From the NCBI GenBank assembly GCA_936920625.1, contig CAKZHC010000051.1, forward strand, positions 3,768-67,767: 64,000 nt of DNA. The letters run 5' to 3'. The translations under genes were made by a program, and so were the position numbers. Every line of letters begins with the position of its first letter. Positions within the stretch are counted from its first letter, which is position 1. Shown piece by piece: positions 46,060-56,605 of the stretch. The notes under the pieces were generated by a model. It saw nothing but the letters and a program-made list of their open reading frames with translations, was not told where the DNA came from and did not search any database. Origin of the DNA: an uncultured Enterobacteriaceae bacterium (GTDB taxonomy: Bacteria; Pseudomonadota; Gammaproteobacteria; Enterobacterales; Enterobacteriaceae).

Positions 46060-46133
46060 ATATAATACTTGACAAGATAACTATGATCCTCACTTAGTCA
46101 TAAAATGCTAAGGCTGCGAGGATAAGAATGCTC

Positions 46134-46406
46134 TCATTTAACGGCTTCTTTAAGCGCTTTTCCTGCGCGAAATGCTGGAACTTTTCTGGCAGGGATAGTG
46201 ATCTCTTTGCCTGTCTGCGGATTACGTCCGGTACGTGCCTTACGCGAACGTACCAAAAAAGTACCGAACCCAACGACCACAATATCACCGCCATTTTTTA
46301 AAGTATCAGAAACGGAGGCTGTAAAAACATCCAGTGCACGTCCAGCTGCTGCTTTACTAATATCGGCATCAGCAGCGATCTTATCTATCAATTGTGACTT
46401 ATTCAC
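46134..46406 (-). CDS. hupB: DNA-binding protein HU-beta
   Basis: Nucleoid protein, 90 residues as in E. coli. Starts at GTG (46406, VNKSQLIDKIAADADISKAA) with AGAGGA upstream, like the E. coli gene; an ATG nine codons further upstream is not conserved. The DNA-intercalating arm is GRNPQTGKEITIPARKVPAF. It sits between lon and ppiD and has its own terminator. Confidence 0.96.
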   Translation of the reverse strand: MNKSQLIDKIAADADISKAAAGRALDVFTASVSDTLKNGGDIVVVGFGTFLVRSRKARTGRNPQTGKEITIPARKVPAFRAGKALKEAVK

Positions 46407-46617
46407 GCTATTTATCCTCTTATTTATTAACACCGACTAAGTAACAGGTTTAGCGCGACTGCGCGTTAATTTTCAGGCAATTCTTTATGAAATTAACCAG
46501 ACTTTAAATGGTTAATCTGTTACCGAAGGGTTTAAACTAACGGCACAAAAATAAACTAGCAAGTACGTTTTTACTTACTAGCTTCAATTTAATGCTATTT
46601 TGTTTTTTATATTGTTA

Positions 46618-48969
46618 TTATACCAGAGTAGCTTGTATTCCATAGGGCGCATTTTGCAAAGCCAGTGTTAATACTTGCTCAATCCTGTCTACAGGATGAA
46701 TGGTTAAATCGGCAATAACGTTATCCGGAATTTCTTCCAAATCCCGTTTATTCTCCTGCGGTATCAGCACTGTTTTAATGCCTCCGCGGTGAGCTGCCAG
46801 TAGCTTTTCTTTCAAACCACCTATAGGCAGGACCTGACCCCGCAATGTGATCTCTCCTGTCATCGCCACATCAGAACGTACCGGATTACCAGTCAGGCAG
46901 GATACCAACGCTGTACACATGGCAATCCCTGCACTTGGGCCGTCTTTAGGTGTTGCTCCCTCTGGAACATGTACGTGAATGTCCCGCTTCTCATGAAAAT
47001 CATTATTGATACCGAGCTTTTCAGCACGGGCTCGCACTACGGTCAACGCTGCCTGGATAGACTCCTGCATTACCTCTCCCAATGAACCGGTATAAGTCAG
47101 CTTACCTTTGCCCGGCACAGAGGCGGTTTCAATGGTCAGCAGATCGCCACCTACTTCAGTCCAGGCTAATCCTGTCACCTGCCCGATGCGATTTTCGCTA
47201 TCTGCACGCCCATAATCAAAACGCTGAACACCAAGATAGTCTTTTAACGTATCACCAGTAATAGTGATCTGCTTAACAGACTTTTCCATCAATAACGTTT
47301 TTACAGCCTTACGGCATAACTTAGAAAGCTCACGCTCAAGGTTACGTACTCCGGCTTCACGAGTGTAATAACGAATAATACCAATGATGGCACTGTCGTC
47401 CACACTGATCTCATCCGTTTTCAGTGCGTTACGCTCAATTTGTTTGGGAAGCAAATGCTTTCTGGCAATATTGAGTTTTTCATCTTCGGTGTATCCCGAA
47501 AGCCGAATCACTTCCATTCTGTCCAGTAAAGGGGCCGGAATATTCATGGAGTTGGACGTTGCAACAAACATCACGTCCGAAAGATCGTAATCCACTTCAA
47601 GATAGTGATCATTGAAAGCGATATTTTGCTCAGGATCCAAAACCTCCAGCAGAGCTGATGCCGGGTCACCGCGCATATCCGAAGACATTTTGTCAATTTC
47701 ATCCAGCAAAAACAGAGGATTTTTAACTCCTACTTTTGCCATTTTCTGAATGAGTTTACCTGGCATAGAACCTATGTAAGTACGGCGGTGTCCGCGGATT
47801 TCTGCTTCATCCCGAACTCCACCTAGTGCCATGCGTACGTATTTTCGCCCTGTCGCACGGGCAATAGACTGTCCAAGTGATGTTTTCCCCACGCCCGGCG
47901 GTCCTACCAAACAAAGAATAGGTCCTTTAATTTTACTGACCCGTGTCTGCACAGCCAGATATTCAAGAATTCGATCTTTTACCCGTTCTAAACCATAGTG
48001 ATCAGTATCGAGTGTTTCCTGTGCTTTTCGCAGATCTTTCTTCACTTTGCTGCGGGCATTCCAGGGTACCTGGACCATCCAGTCTATGTAACTACGTACC
48101 ACCGTTGCTTCGGCCGACATGGATGACATCATTTTCAGTTTTTGTAACTCGGCTTCTGCTTTTTCTCGCGCCTCTTTCGGCATTTTTGCCGCATCGATTT
48201 TACGTTTTAACGCTTCATTTTCATCCGGCGCATCATCCATTTCGCCTAGTTCTTTTTGAATAGCTTTCATTTGTTCATTGAGGTAGTATTCGCGCTGGCT
48301 CTTCTCCATCTGCTTTTTGACGCGATTACGTATCCGTTTTTCTACCTGCAACAGATCAATTTCTGATTCCATCATCGCCATCAGATACTCCAGACGTTCA
48401 TTAACGTCTGACATTTCCAATACCGACTGCTTATCCCCCAGTTTTAACGGCATATGCGCAGCCACGGTATCAGCCAGGCGTGCTGCATCGTCAATATTGC
48501 TTAGGGAGGTCAACACTTCGGGTGGAATTTTTTTGTTAAGCTTGATGTAGCCTTCAAATTGATTAAGCGCCGTGCGGACTAGTACTTCCTGTTCACGTTC
48601 TTCAATATCAGGTGAAACCAGATTTTCCACCATAGCACAGAAGTGGTCGCCATTATCTGTCAACGTAGTAATGTGCGCCCGTTCCAGCCCCTCCACAAGA
48701 ACTTTAACAGTGCCATCGGGTAGCTTTAGCATCTGCAAAATGGAAGCGATGGTACCTACTGAAAAAAGATCGCTGATGTCAGGTTCATCCGTTGAAGCCT
48801 CTTTCTGCGCGACCAGCAGAATTTTCTTATCATGATCCATCGCTGCTTCCAGACAGCGAATTGATTTTTCACGACCTACAAACAGTGGAATTACCATGTG
48901 CGGATAAACCACCACGTCACGCAACGGTAACACAGGGATTTCAACGCGTTCAGAACGCTCGGGATTCAT
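46618..48969 (-). CDS. lon: ATP-dependent protease Lon
   Basis: Cytosolic AAA+ serine protease for misfolded and regulatory proteins; 783 residues (E. coli 784). The N-terminal substrate domain begins MNPERSERVEIPVLPLRDVV; Walker A is GPPGVGKTSLG near 356; the protease domain holds the catalytic Ser in PKDGPSAGIAM and the Lys in GGLKEKLLAAHRGG. A conserved sigma-32 promoter lies upstream. Order clpP-clpX-lon-hupB is as in E. coli. Confidence 0.98.
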   Translation of the reverse strand: MNPERSERVEIPVLPLRDVVVYPHMVIPLFVGREKSIRCLEAAMDHDKKILLVAQKEASTDEPDISDLFSVGTIASILQMLKLPDGTVKVLVEGLERAHITTLTDNGDHFCAMVENLVSPDIEEREQEVLVRTALNQFEGYIKLNKKIPPEVLTSLSNIDDAARLADTVAAHMPLKLGDKQSVLEMSDVNERLEYLMAMMESEIDLLQVEKRIRNRVKKQMEKSQREYYLNEQMKAIQKELGEMDDAPDENEALKRKIDAAKMPKEAREKAEAELQKLKMMSSMSAEATVVRSYIDWMVQVPWNARSKVKKDLRKAQETLDTDHYGLERVKDRILEYLAVQTRVSKIKGPILCLVGPPGVGKTSLGQSIARATGRKYVRMALGGVRDEAEIRGHRRTYIGSMPGKLIQKMAKVGVKNPLFLLDEIDKMSSDMRGDPASALLEVLDPEQNIAFNDHYLEVDYDLSDVMFVATSNSMNIPAPLLDRMEVIRLSGYTEDEKLNIARKHLLPKQIERNALKTDEISVDDSAIIGIIRYYTREAGVRNLERELSKLCRKAVKTLLMEKSVKQITITGDTLKDYLGVQRFDYGRADSENRIGQVTGLAWTEVGGDLLTIETASVPGKGKLTYTGSLGEVMQESIQAALTVVRARAEKLGINNDFHEKRDIHVHVPEGATPKDGPSAGIAMCTALVSCLTGNPVRSDVAMTGEITLRGQVLPIGGLKEKLLAAHRGGIKTVLIPQENKRDLEEIPDNVIADLTIHPVDRIEQVLTLALQNAPYGIQATLV

Positions 48970-49053
48970 AGAGCTCTCTCTTTAGTTTAATTTCCGCCAG
49001 GTTACGGTACTCTGCACAATACGCACAGTGTCTCCCCGCATTATTTTTTTGGT

Positions 49054-49082
49054 ATATGGGGATGATTATCAGACATTCAATG
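49054..49082 (-). promoter_or_regulatory. Sigma-32 (heat-shock) promoter of lon
   Basis: Minus strand: -35 TTGAATG type element (TTGAA at 49076-49080), 14-bp spacer, -10 CCCCATAT (49054-49061). The E. coli lon promoter has the same two elements and a closely similar spacer, at a similar distance from the ATG. Confidence 0.8.
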
Positions 49083-49164
49083 TCCCAGATGGCAGAAAGA
49101 CAGCAGAAGAATAAAAAAGGGGAAAAGATCTCCCCCTTAGCACTTACTTAATCAGGTGGGTCGT

Positions 49165-50439
49165 CTATTCACCCGCAGCCTGTTGTGTTCCATGCTTACT
49201 ATAAATTAGTAACGGGGCAGATTCCCCCTCAACTACAGACTCATCAATAACAACTTTTTCCACGTCTTCCATAGAAGGCAGGTCATACATAGTATCGAGA
49301 AGAGCATTTTCGACGATCGAACGCAGACCCCGAGCCCCTGTCTTACGTTCCATTGCTTTCTTTGCAATAGCTTCAAGCGCTTCATCCCGAAATTCCAGTT
49401 CAGCACCTTCAAGACTGAACAGAGCCTGATACTGTTTAGTCAGTGCGTTTTTCGGCTCGTGTAGAATCTGAATCAATGCTTCTTCATTTAACTGGTTAAG
49501 TGTCGCAACTACTGGCAGACGGCCAACAAACTCTGGAATGAAACCAAATTTAATCAAATCTTCTGGTTCTGCCTGTTTTAGCAGTTCACTGTCAGCAAAC
49601 TTCTGCGACTCTCCTTTCACTATCGCTCCAAAGCCGATTCCGGAACCTGACTCAGTACGCAGAGAAATAACTTTTTCAAGTCCGGCAAACGCACCACCAC
49701 AAATGAACAAGATCTTCGAGGTGTCCACCTGCAGAAACTCCTGCTGTGGATGTTTGCGACCACCTTGTGGAGGAACAGCCGCCACAGTACCCTCAATAAG
49801 CTTGAGTAAGGCCTGCTGAACACCTTCGCCAGAGACGTCACGGGTAATAGAAGGATTGTCTGATTTGCGCGAGATTTTATCAATCTCATCAATATAAACT
49901 ATTCCACGCTGTGCCTTTTGCACATCGTAATCACATTTTTGCAGCAATTTTTGGATGATGTTTTCAACATCTTCGCCTACATAGCCCGCCTCAGTCAGGG
50001 TAGTAGCATCTGACATAGTGAAGGGAACATCCAGCACTCGTGCCAGCGTCTCCGCCAGCAGCGTTTTACCACTTCCTGTAGGACCGATAAGTAGAATGTT
50101 ACTTTTGCCCAGCTCAACACCATTGCTGACGTCACCGCTACGCAATCGTTTGTAATGATTATATACTGCTACAGCCAGTACCTTCTTGGCCTGTTCCTGC
50201 CCAATAACATACTCATCCAAATGACGACGGATTTCATGGGGCGTGGGTAGTTCATTACGTTCGCGATGTGGTGCAACTTCTTTGATCTCTTCGCGAATAA
50301 TATGATTACAAAGATCCACACACTCATCGCAGATATATACGGAGGGTCCGGCGATAAGCTTTCGCACATCATGCTGACTTTTACCACAAAAGGAGCAGTA
50401 AAGTAACTTACCTGAGCCATCTTTGCGTTTATCTGTCAT
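49165..50439 (-). CDS. clpX: ClpXP unfoldase subunit ClpX
   Basis: AAA+ hexamer that unfolds ssrA-tagged and other substrates for ClpP; 424 residues as in E. coli. The start at 50439 (MTDKRKDGSGKLLYCSFCGK) has GAGG upstream. Zinc cysteines are C15, C18, C37 and C40; Walker A GPTGSGKT near 119; the RKH loop (GGRKHPQQE) and pore loop GYVGED; the IGF-type ClpP-contact loop (SGIGFGA) is kept. Downstream of clpP in the usual operon. Confidence 0.98.
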   Translation of the reverse strand: MTDKRKDGSGKLLYCSFCGKSQHDVRKLIAGPSVYICDECVDLCNHIIREEIKEVAPHRERNELPTPHEIRRHLDEYVIGQEQAKKVLAVAVYNHYKRLRSGDVSNGVELGKSNILLIGPTGSGKTLLAETLARVLDVPFTMSDATTLTEAGYVGEDVENIIQKLLQKCDYDVQKAQRGIVYIDEIDKISRKSDNPSITRDVSGEGVQQALLKLIEGTVAAVPPQGGRKHPQQEFLQVDTSKILFICGGAFAGLEKVISLRTESGSGIGFGAIVKGESQKFADSELLKQAEPEDLIKFGFIPEFVGRLPVVATLNQLNEEALIQILHEPKNALTKQYQALFSLEGAELEFRDEALEAIAKKAMERKTGARGLRSIVENALLDTMYDLPSMEDVEKVVIDESVVEGESAPLLIYSKHGTQQAAGE

Positions 50440-50568
50440 CTGCAAACCTCATCAGTAGTCTTTATTCACCAGCTAAAGCGAGGGGATCGTAAAAGAACAG
50501 CACTCAATATCCAATATCTGTTATTTCGAAATAACCTGTAACTATAGCCAAAATACGTCACTCTGCGG

Positions 50569-51192
50569 TCACTCCCTGTGTGTCAGAATAGAATCAACCA
50601 GGCCATACTCTACCGCTTCCGTAGCAGAGAGGAAACGATCACGTTCAGTATCCCGCTCTATAACTTCGATAGGTTGTCCTGTATGTTCTGCCATAAGTTC
50701 ATTCATGCGCTGCTTTACTTTCAAAATTTCGCGGGCATGAATTTCGATGTCAGTAGCCTGCCCCCGATAACCGCCTAATGGCTGGTGAATCATCACACGG
50801 GAGTTGGGCAAACAGAAACGTTTTCCTTTTGCTCCAGCCGTTAACAAAAAAGCGCCCATTGAACAAGCCTGCCCCATACAGATTGTACTGACATCTGGCT
50901 TAATAAACTTCATGGTGTCACAAATTGACATGCCAGCGGTAATAACACCGCCAGGAGAATTGAGGTACAGGTAAATGTCTTTTTCCGGATTTTCCGCTTC
51001 CAGAAAGAGCAGCTGAGCAACAATCAAATTGGCCATGTGATCTTCCACCTGACCTGTGAGGAAAATCACACGCTCTTTCAGTAGCCGTGAATAGATATCG
51101 TAAGAACGCTCTCCTCTCGAAGTTTGTTCGACTACCATCGGTATCAACGCCATCTGAGGAATCTTCTGTTCACGTGCGCCACTGTATGACAT
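50569..51192 (-). CDS. clpP: ClpP protease proteolytic subunit
   Basis: Serine protease tetradecamer; 207 residues as in E. coli. Catalytic triad: Ser in GQACSMGAFL (about 111), His in VMIHQPLGG (about 136) and Asp in ERDTERDRF. One difference is Cys for Ala just before the catalytic Ser (GQAASMG in E. coli). It leads into clpX after 129 bp. Confidence 0.98.
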   Translation of the reverse strand: MSYSGAREQKIPQMALIPMVVEQTSRGERSYDIYSRLLKERVIFLTGQVEDHMANLIVAQLLFLEAENPEKDIYLYLNSPGGVITAGMSICDTMKFIKPDVSTICMGQACSMGAFLLTAGAKGKRFCLPNSRVMIHQPLGGYRGQATDIEIHAREILKVKQRMNELMAEHTGQPIEVIERDTERDRFLSATEAVEYGLVDSILTHRE

Positions 51193-51818
51193 TTTCCATC
51201 TCCTGAATAATTTATTACCGATTTTACTTGAATCAGAGGATTCACACTATGATTTGAAATGGCCAGTCGCCCTTAATATCATCAGAAAAGCAGATCAGAC
51301 TGTTTCAGTTTCGTTTAAATTTTATTGGATGCTATTTTCTAACTTCTTCAATCATATGTTTTTTCTGTCGATTAAGGGAAACAATAAGATCGCCACCCTA
51401 GCGATCAGTAGCACCTGTTCCACTCAACCGCGGCCCGGCCATAACCAGATAACATCAAAAGCTTATTCAGCTCTGAACTTAGCCAGCTATTCTTCAGATC
51501 TTCAGATTTTAAATATTACTACTATAGCAATTAGTTGACAGACTACGCTCCAGAACTGCCGTGCATCCCTATCCCCTACTTTTTTATTCTGTGTTAGCCC
51601 AATCGGGAGTTTAAGCCCAGATCAAGGTTTCATCCTGATTTTACTCACTGTTTTGCGCCAAAATTACTATGCTGCGCTCAGTCGCTGAAGTTAACGTTGA
51701 TTTTGTAGCTAACTATGTCAACCTCAGCACTTGGTAAACGGGATATACCTGCCGGACTTACGAGAAAAAACGCACGACCGACGGTAACGGGCTTCAGGAA
51801 TGATGCAGAAAGGTGCTA
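51193..51818. other. tig-clpP intergenic region
   Basis: About 625 bp, longer than the E. coli spacer. It should contain the clpP promoter(s) on the minus strand. No additional gene, RNA or clear heat-shock element was recognised. Confidence 0.4.
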
Positions 51819-53123
51819 TCACATCCGTGTCTTGTGGTTCAATAGTTCTTGAAAATTAGTCACTTTTTCAGTTACTTTTGCTTTTTCCAGCAATTTTTCA
51901 ACCGCTTGCTCTTCAAGTGTGATATTGCGCACATTGTTCATCATCTCACTATTGTTTGCGTAATAGTCAATGACCTCTTGAGGATCTTCATAAGCTGATG
52001 CCATCTCTTCAATAGTGGTTTTTATGCGCGACTCGTCCGCCTTCAGTTGATACAAGCTAATAACTTCGCCTAATAACAAACCAACCATAACCCGGCGCTT
52101 TGCCTGTTCCTCAAATAAATTACGCGGTAGCTGCTGAGCTCTGTGCTCATTACCACCATAACGCTTGACTGCCTGGCGACGTAAAATGTCGATCTCGCCC
52201 TGAACTAGCGCATCTGGTACCTCAATGAGGTTAGCCTCTACTAACCCGTCAATAACCTGAGACTTTATGCGATTCCGTACCGCACCTTTCAGTTCACGCT
52301 CCATGTTTTTGCGTACTTCAGCGCGCAGCCCTTCAATTGAACCATCTTTAACACCAAAACGTTTAATAAACGCTTCAGTAAGCTCTGGCAGTTCACGTTC
52401 TTCTATTTTCTTCAGGGTGATTTGGAATTTTGCCGCTTTACCCTGAAGATTTTCAGCATGATAGTCGCCGGGGAAGGTAACATCAATGTCGAAGGCTTCT
52501 CCTGTCTGATGGCCAATAATCCCCTCTTCAAAACCCGGAATCATTCGCCCCTGCCCCATGGGTAGTATGAAATCAGACGCTTTACCACCCTCGAACATTT
52601 CACCGTCGATGAAACCTGAGAAATCAATAGTAACCCGATCTTCAGCGGTTACCGCACCCGTTTTTTCTTTCCAGCCCGACTGCTGCTTGCGCAGTGTTTC
52701 CAGCATAGTATCAACATTAGCATCAGTCACTTCGACCAGCGGTTTTTCTACCGTGATTGACTCCAGACCATTAAGCTTGATTTCAGGATAAACCTCAAAC
52801 TCTGCTGAAAAGGTGAAGTCCTGCCCCATTTTGTACTCGTCTGGCACATAATTTGGTGCCCCTGCCGGATTGATTTTTTCATTAATAACAGCGTCAACAA
52901 AGTTGCGCTGCATAAGATCACCGAGCACATCCTGACGAACAGAAGCACCATAACGACGGGTTACAATGTTCATTGGTACTTTTCCCTTGCGAAATCCATC
53001 AACCCTTACCGTTTTCGCAACATTGACCAATTCGCTTTTAACCGCATCCTCAATCACTTGATTAGAGATAGTGATGGTTACGCGACGCCCAAGACCCTGT
53101 GTCGTTTCCAGTGAAACTTGCAT
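51819..53123 (-). CDS. tig: Trigger factor
   Basis: Ribosome-bound chaperone and prolyl isomerase; 434 residues (E. coli 432). The ribosome-binding signature is in VDGFRKGKVPMNIV (near 45). The FKBP-type domain spans about 150-245 (DRVTIDFSGFIDGEMFEGGK, GFEEGIIGHQTGE), and the C-terminal cradle is complete. First of the tig-clpP-clpX-lon series. Confidence 0.97.
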   Translation of the reverse strand: MQVSLETTQGLGRRVTITISNQVIEDAVKSELVNVAKTVRVDGFRKGKVPMNIVTRRYGASVRQDVLGDLMQRNFVDAVINEKINPAGAPNYVPDEYKMGQDFTFSAEFEVYPEIKLNGLESITVEKPLVEVTDANVDTMLETLRKQQSGWKEKTGAVTAEDRVTIDFSGFIDGEMFEGGKASDFILPMGQGRMIPGFEEGIIGHQTGEAFDIDVTFPGDYHAENLQGKAAKFQITLKKIEERELPELTEAFIKRFGVKDGSIEGLRAEVRKNMERELKGAVRNRIKSQVIDGLVEANLIEVPDALVQGEIDILRRQAVKRYGGNEHRAQQLPRNLFEEQAKRRVMVGLLLGEVISLYQLKADESRIKTTIEEMASAYEDPQEVIDYYANNSEMMNNVRNITLEEQAVEKLLEKAKVTEKVTNFQELLNHKTRM

Positions 53124-53426
53124 TTTATTACCTCAAAAAAATCACCTGCCCGGTCAACTTTAAATGGCGAATGGCCTGATAGCAAACCGATTCATCATCC
53201 TCTGGTAACCGGGGCGGCCTCTAATTTTCAGGCGCAGATACCGGTCATCAGGAGCGTCCCGAAGACATCCTCAATAAAAAGTTGCGGCATTATAGCGATA
53301 TCACTTCTGCACGTCGAGGCCGGAGGTTACCAACATTTGTACACCCGGTAATGACCAAATAAAGAAACTGTGTCTGCCTAAAAAAACAAAATATTTCAAA
53401 AGTGATTGGGTTCTATTAGCACATCT

Positions 53427-53741
53427 TCAGACCAGCATTCCGGCCCCCCGGCAATTCGGTGATGCAGGAACGGTTCCCTGTAATCCATTCCACTCCTGAC
53501 TGGTGTAAGTATGTAGTGCCAGTGCATGTATACTGCCAGCCAACTCTTCTGCCAGCACATGATAAACCGCACGATGCCGCTGTAGCATGCGTTTATCCAG
53601 AAAATTATCACTAACTATTATTACCTTAAAGTGACTCTGTGCACCCGCAGGCACATCATGACGATAGCTTTCATCATGCACTTCGAGATGAAAGAGATCA
53701 AAAGCCTCCCTTAATTTCTCTGCAATTCTCTCACGAATCAT
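53427..53741 (-). CDS. bolA: BolA family regulator
   Basis: 104 residues (E. coli 105) starting MIRERIAEKLREAFDLF at 53741; GAGGATGG lies upstream and an ATG three codons earlier is possible. VHDESYRHDVPAGAQSHFKV holds the conserved core; RHRAVYHVLAEEL carries the His that helps bind [2Fe-2S] with monothiol glutaredoxin. Stress-linked morphology and Fe-S regulator. Divergent from yajG as in E. coli. Confidence 0.95.
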   Translation of the reverse strand: MIRERIAEKLREAFDLFHLEVHDESYRHDVPAGAQSHFKVIIVSDNFLDKRMLQRHRAVYHVLAEELAGSIHALALHTYTSQEWNGLQGTVPASPNCRGAGMLV

Positions 53742-54041
53742 TTTTTCCATCCTCGTCCAACATAATAAAACTCTGGGTTTTTTATGATTTATAATATGGC
53801 TCGTATTGATAACTGACCGGCTAGAGCAGAGTTAAAAAAATACCCTAATGGCTAAAACAACACCCTTATAAGCAATTAGCAGCAAAAGACAAGTCAGAAT
53901 CCCCTTTCTCACTAGCTGCACAACCTGAGCCCGGAGCCCGATGATAGTTAGTGCATAGCTAAGGCTTTCTCTTACCACAGGTGATGATATGATGGCCACC
54001 GCTTTAACAGCAATACACATATACATTCAGAGATAATAACT

Positions 54042-54620
54042 ATGCTAAAAAAACTGGCTGGGCCTTTGTTAACCGCGTTCTTTCTGGCAGGATGCATGAG
54101 TAAAGATACGGTTCTAATCATTAATCCGAAAATTCAATTACCACCGGGAGACCACAGTTTCAGAAGGGAAACTGTCACTATTACTGGCGTAGATCGGCGC
54201 ACTGAGTCATCAATAGCAAAGTTGAATTTTGATGGTCATCTTATCACTTATTCAGCTTCACGCGATCTGCGTTATCTGCTGCGGGAGGCACTGGAAAAAC
54301 AAATGGAGGCTCGGGGTTATTTAATCGGGCCTAGGAGCCAGATTAACTTACAAATTGTGATTAACAAACTTTATGCGAATGTCACACAAGGCAACCTTCG
54401 TTATACTATTACCACCAATGCCAACGTTGCAATTATTGCTACCAGTAAAAATGGCAAGAAACAGATAAAAAATTATCGTCAAACCTATAGCGAAGAGGGC
54501 GTTTTTGCAGTAACTAATGAGAAAATCACTAATGCTGTCAATACTACACTCAGCGGTATTATTACCGATATGGCGCTTGACACCTCTTTTGAGGATTTTA
54601 TTAAACAAAATGCCCGTTAA
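54042..54620 (+). CDS. yajG: Lipoprotein YajG
   Basis: 192 residues (E. coli 192). Lipoprotein signal MLKKLAGPLLTAFFLAGC with C18 as the lipidation site; +2 is Met, so outer-membrane sorting is expected. Mature part: LIINPKIQLPPGDHSF, then RDLRYLLREALEKQMEARGY. Function unknown in E. coli. Upstream of ampG (49 bp), the conserved yajG-ampG pair. Confidence 0.93.
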   Translation: MLKKLAGPLLTAFFLAGCMSKDTVLIINPKIQLPPGDHSFRRETVTITGVDRRTESSIAKLNFDGHLITYSASRDLRYLLREALEKQMEARGYLIGPRSQINLQIVINKLYANVTQGNLRYTITTNANVAIIATSKNGKKQIKNYRQTYSEEGVFAVTNEKITNAVNTTLSGIITDMALDTSFEDFIKQNAR

Positions 54621-54669
54621 GCCATACTCAGCACGGCTCTGGAAACGGGTTTAGTTCTCTGGAGCCTTA

Positions 54670-56157
54670 ATGTTCGGTCATTATCTGAAAATTTTTACTC
54701 AGCGTCAGTCCGCTCTGCTTTTAGTACTTGGATTTGCTTCAGGCCTGCCTTTAGCTCTTACCTCAGGAACGCTTCAGGCGTGGATGTCTATTGAAGATAT
54801 TGATATCAAAACCATAGGCTTTTTCTCCCTGGTGGGGCAAGCCTATGTGATGAAGTTTCTATGGTCACCACTGATGGATCGTTATACACCACCGTTTCTG
54901 GGCAGACGCCGTGGCTGGCTTCTGATAACCCAGCTACTGCTGATTGTGGGTATTGCAGCAATGGGAACATTGCAGCCAGCGCGAGATCTTGTAATGCTTG
55001 CCTTCATCGCAGCAGTGGTTGCTTTTTGTTCAGCTTCACAGGATATTGTGTTTGACGCGTGGAAAACAGACTTACTGCCACCCGAACAACGCGGCACGGG
55101 AGCAGCGGTTACTGTGCTTGGTTACCGGCTTGCAATGATGTTTTCTGGCGGCCTTGCACTCTGGCTGGCAGATCGATACCTCGGCTGGCAAGCTACTTAC
55201 TGGCTGATGGCACTGATGCTGGTGCCCGGTGTGATTGCCACGCTGATGGCACCTGAACCCGTGCTCATGACGAAGACGCCGCAAACAATTCGTGAAGCCG
55301 TAATAACACCACTCAAAGATTTCTTCAGCCGTAACAACGCCTGGCTGATGCTATCATTGATTATTCTCTATAAACTGGGAGATGCTTTCGCTGCCAGCCT
55401 GACTACTCTGTTTCTGCTTAAAGGACTGAACTTCGACCCAGGCCAGGTCGGGTTTATCAATAAGACTCTGGGATTGTCAGCAACTATCGTCGGGGTGCTG
55501 TTTGGTGGTGTCCTGATGCAAAAACTTTCCCTATATAGGGCATTAATGCTATTTGGCATATTACAGGCAGTTTCAAATATCGGTTACTGGCTGCTGGCCG
55601 TTACCCCACCGCATCTGTGGAGTATGGCAATCGCTGTCGCTATCGAAAATCTGTGCTCAGGCATGGGCACATCTGCCTTCGTCGCTCTGATAATGGCACT
55701 TTGCAATAAGTCCTTTTCTGCGACACAATTCGCCCTGCTCTCTGCTCTCTCTTCCTTTGGCCGGGTCTATGTGGGCCCCGTAGCTGGCTGGATAGCTGCT
55801 GGCTGGGGCTGGCCGACGCTTTATACTATAGCGGTGCTGGCATCCATTCCTGGTTTACTGTTACTGGCTGCGGGGAAGCAAAGTTTTAGCCAACTCAGGG
55901 AGAAAACAGGATTTTTGCAGCGAGAGTATTTCAGTACCTGGTATCGGCTAACGCGAAATCTGATATGGAGCGGAGCTGCGATCCTGATCGCATGGCTGCT
56001 ACTTTTTACTGCTACTAAAACAACGATTATCACACAGACACTATCAACTGGATGGCTATTTGAAATCAGTGTAGCACTGTTGCTTTCAGGTGTTGCTTTA
56101 GGCGTATTGCTCGATATATTTGCCCTGCGCTATTTACCACAGACGAGTTCAGAATGA
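54670..56157 (+). CDS. ampG: Muropeptide permease AmpG
   Basis: Inner-membrane MFS transporter that imports GlcNAc-anhydroMurNAc peptides for peptidoglycan recycling; 495 residues (E. coli 491). Starts MFGHYLKIFTQRQSALLLVL; VGQAYVMKFLWSPLMDRY is the conserved early loop; about 14 hydrophobic segments. GGAG lies before the ATG. Retention implies peptidoglycan recycling continues. Confidence 0.96.
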   Translation: MFGHYLKIFTQRQSALLLVLGFASGLPLALTSGTLQAWMSIEDIDIKTIGFFSLVGQAYVMKFLWSPLMDRYTPPFLGRRRGWLLITQLLLIVGIAAMGTLQPARDLVMLAFIAAVVAFCSASQDIVFDAWKTDLLPPEQRGTGAAVTVLGYRLAMMFSGGLALWLADRYLGWQATYWLMALMLVPGVIATLMAPEPVLMTKTPQTIREAVITPLKDFFSRNNAWLMLSLIILYKLGDAFAASLTTLFLLKGLNFDPGQVGFINKTLGLSATIVGVLFGGVLMQKLSLYRALMLFGILQAVSNIGYWLLAVTPPHLWSMAIAVAIENLCSGMGTSAFVALIMALCNKSFSATQFALLSALSSFGRVYVGPVAGWIAAGWGWPTLYTIAVLASIPGLLLLAAGKQSFSQLREKTGFLQREYFSTWYRLTRNLIWSGAAILIAWLLLFTATKTTIITQTLSTGWLFEISVALLLSGVALGVLLDIFALRYLPQTSSE

Positions 56158-56298
56158 TAAATATCAATCATCAGCAATTATAATTGATCAAAAAATATCT
56201 GATAGAATTTTACTTTGCTGACATGATTAACATCGGACTATTATCAGATTATTACGCATACTTATTTGTCTTTCATTGTCTAAAATTCAAACAATACA

Positions 56299-56315
56299 TG
56301 TTAATTTATATAACA
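56299..56315. promoter_or_regulatory. Candidate ArcA site upstream of cyoA
   Basis: TGTTA-ATTTATA-TAACA dyad containing TGTTAATTTA, 9 of 10 to the ArcA-P consensus WGTTAATTAW. It lies 290 bp before cyoA in the 448-bp ampG-cyoA gap. E. coli cyo is strongly repressed by ArcA-P. No other element in the gap was resolved. Confidence 0.4.
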
Positions 56316-56605
56316 TTTATCACTGTGATGATGATCGATTTTTAACCCTTTAATGCGTTCTGACCGGGATGAAAAATTTGCTATTTTTAAAATTTACGCT
56401 GAATCTATCTGATTAAAATTGATAGAAAAGCTGTGTTTTTACAGACTGACCCCCATGAAGTAAAAATCATCTGTGACAGTGATTGCAAAAGATGCCAGTG
56501 CTTTTCTTACATACTCCTCCTTTGGTTTACAGTGTCGAAACCTTCCCGTAAAATAAAACTACACTTAGGACGACATATTAGAGCCCTTGTCATTGAGGTC
56601 GTTAA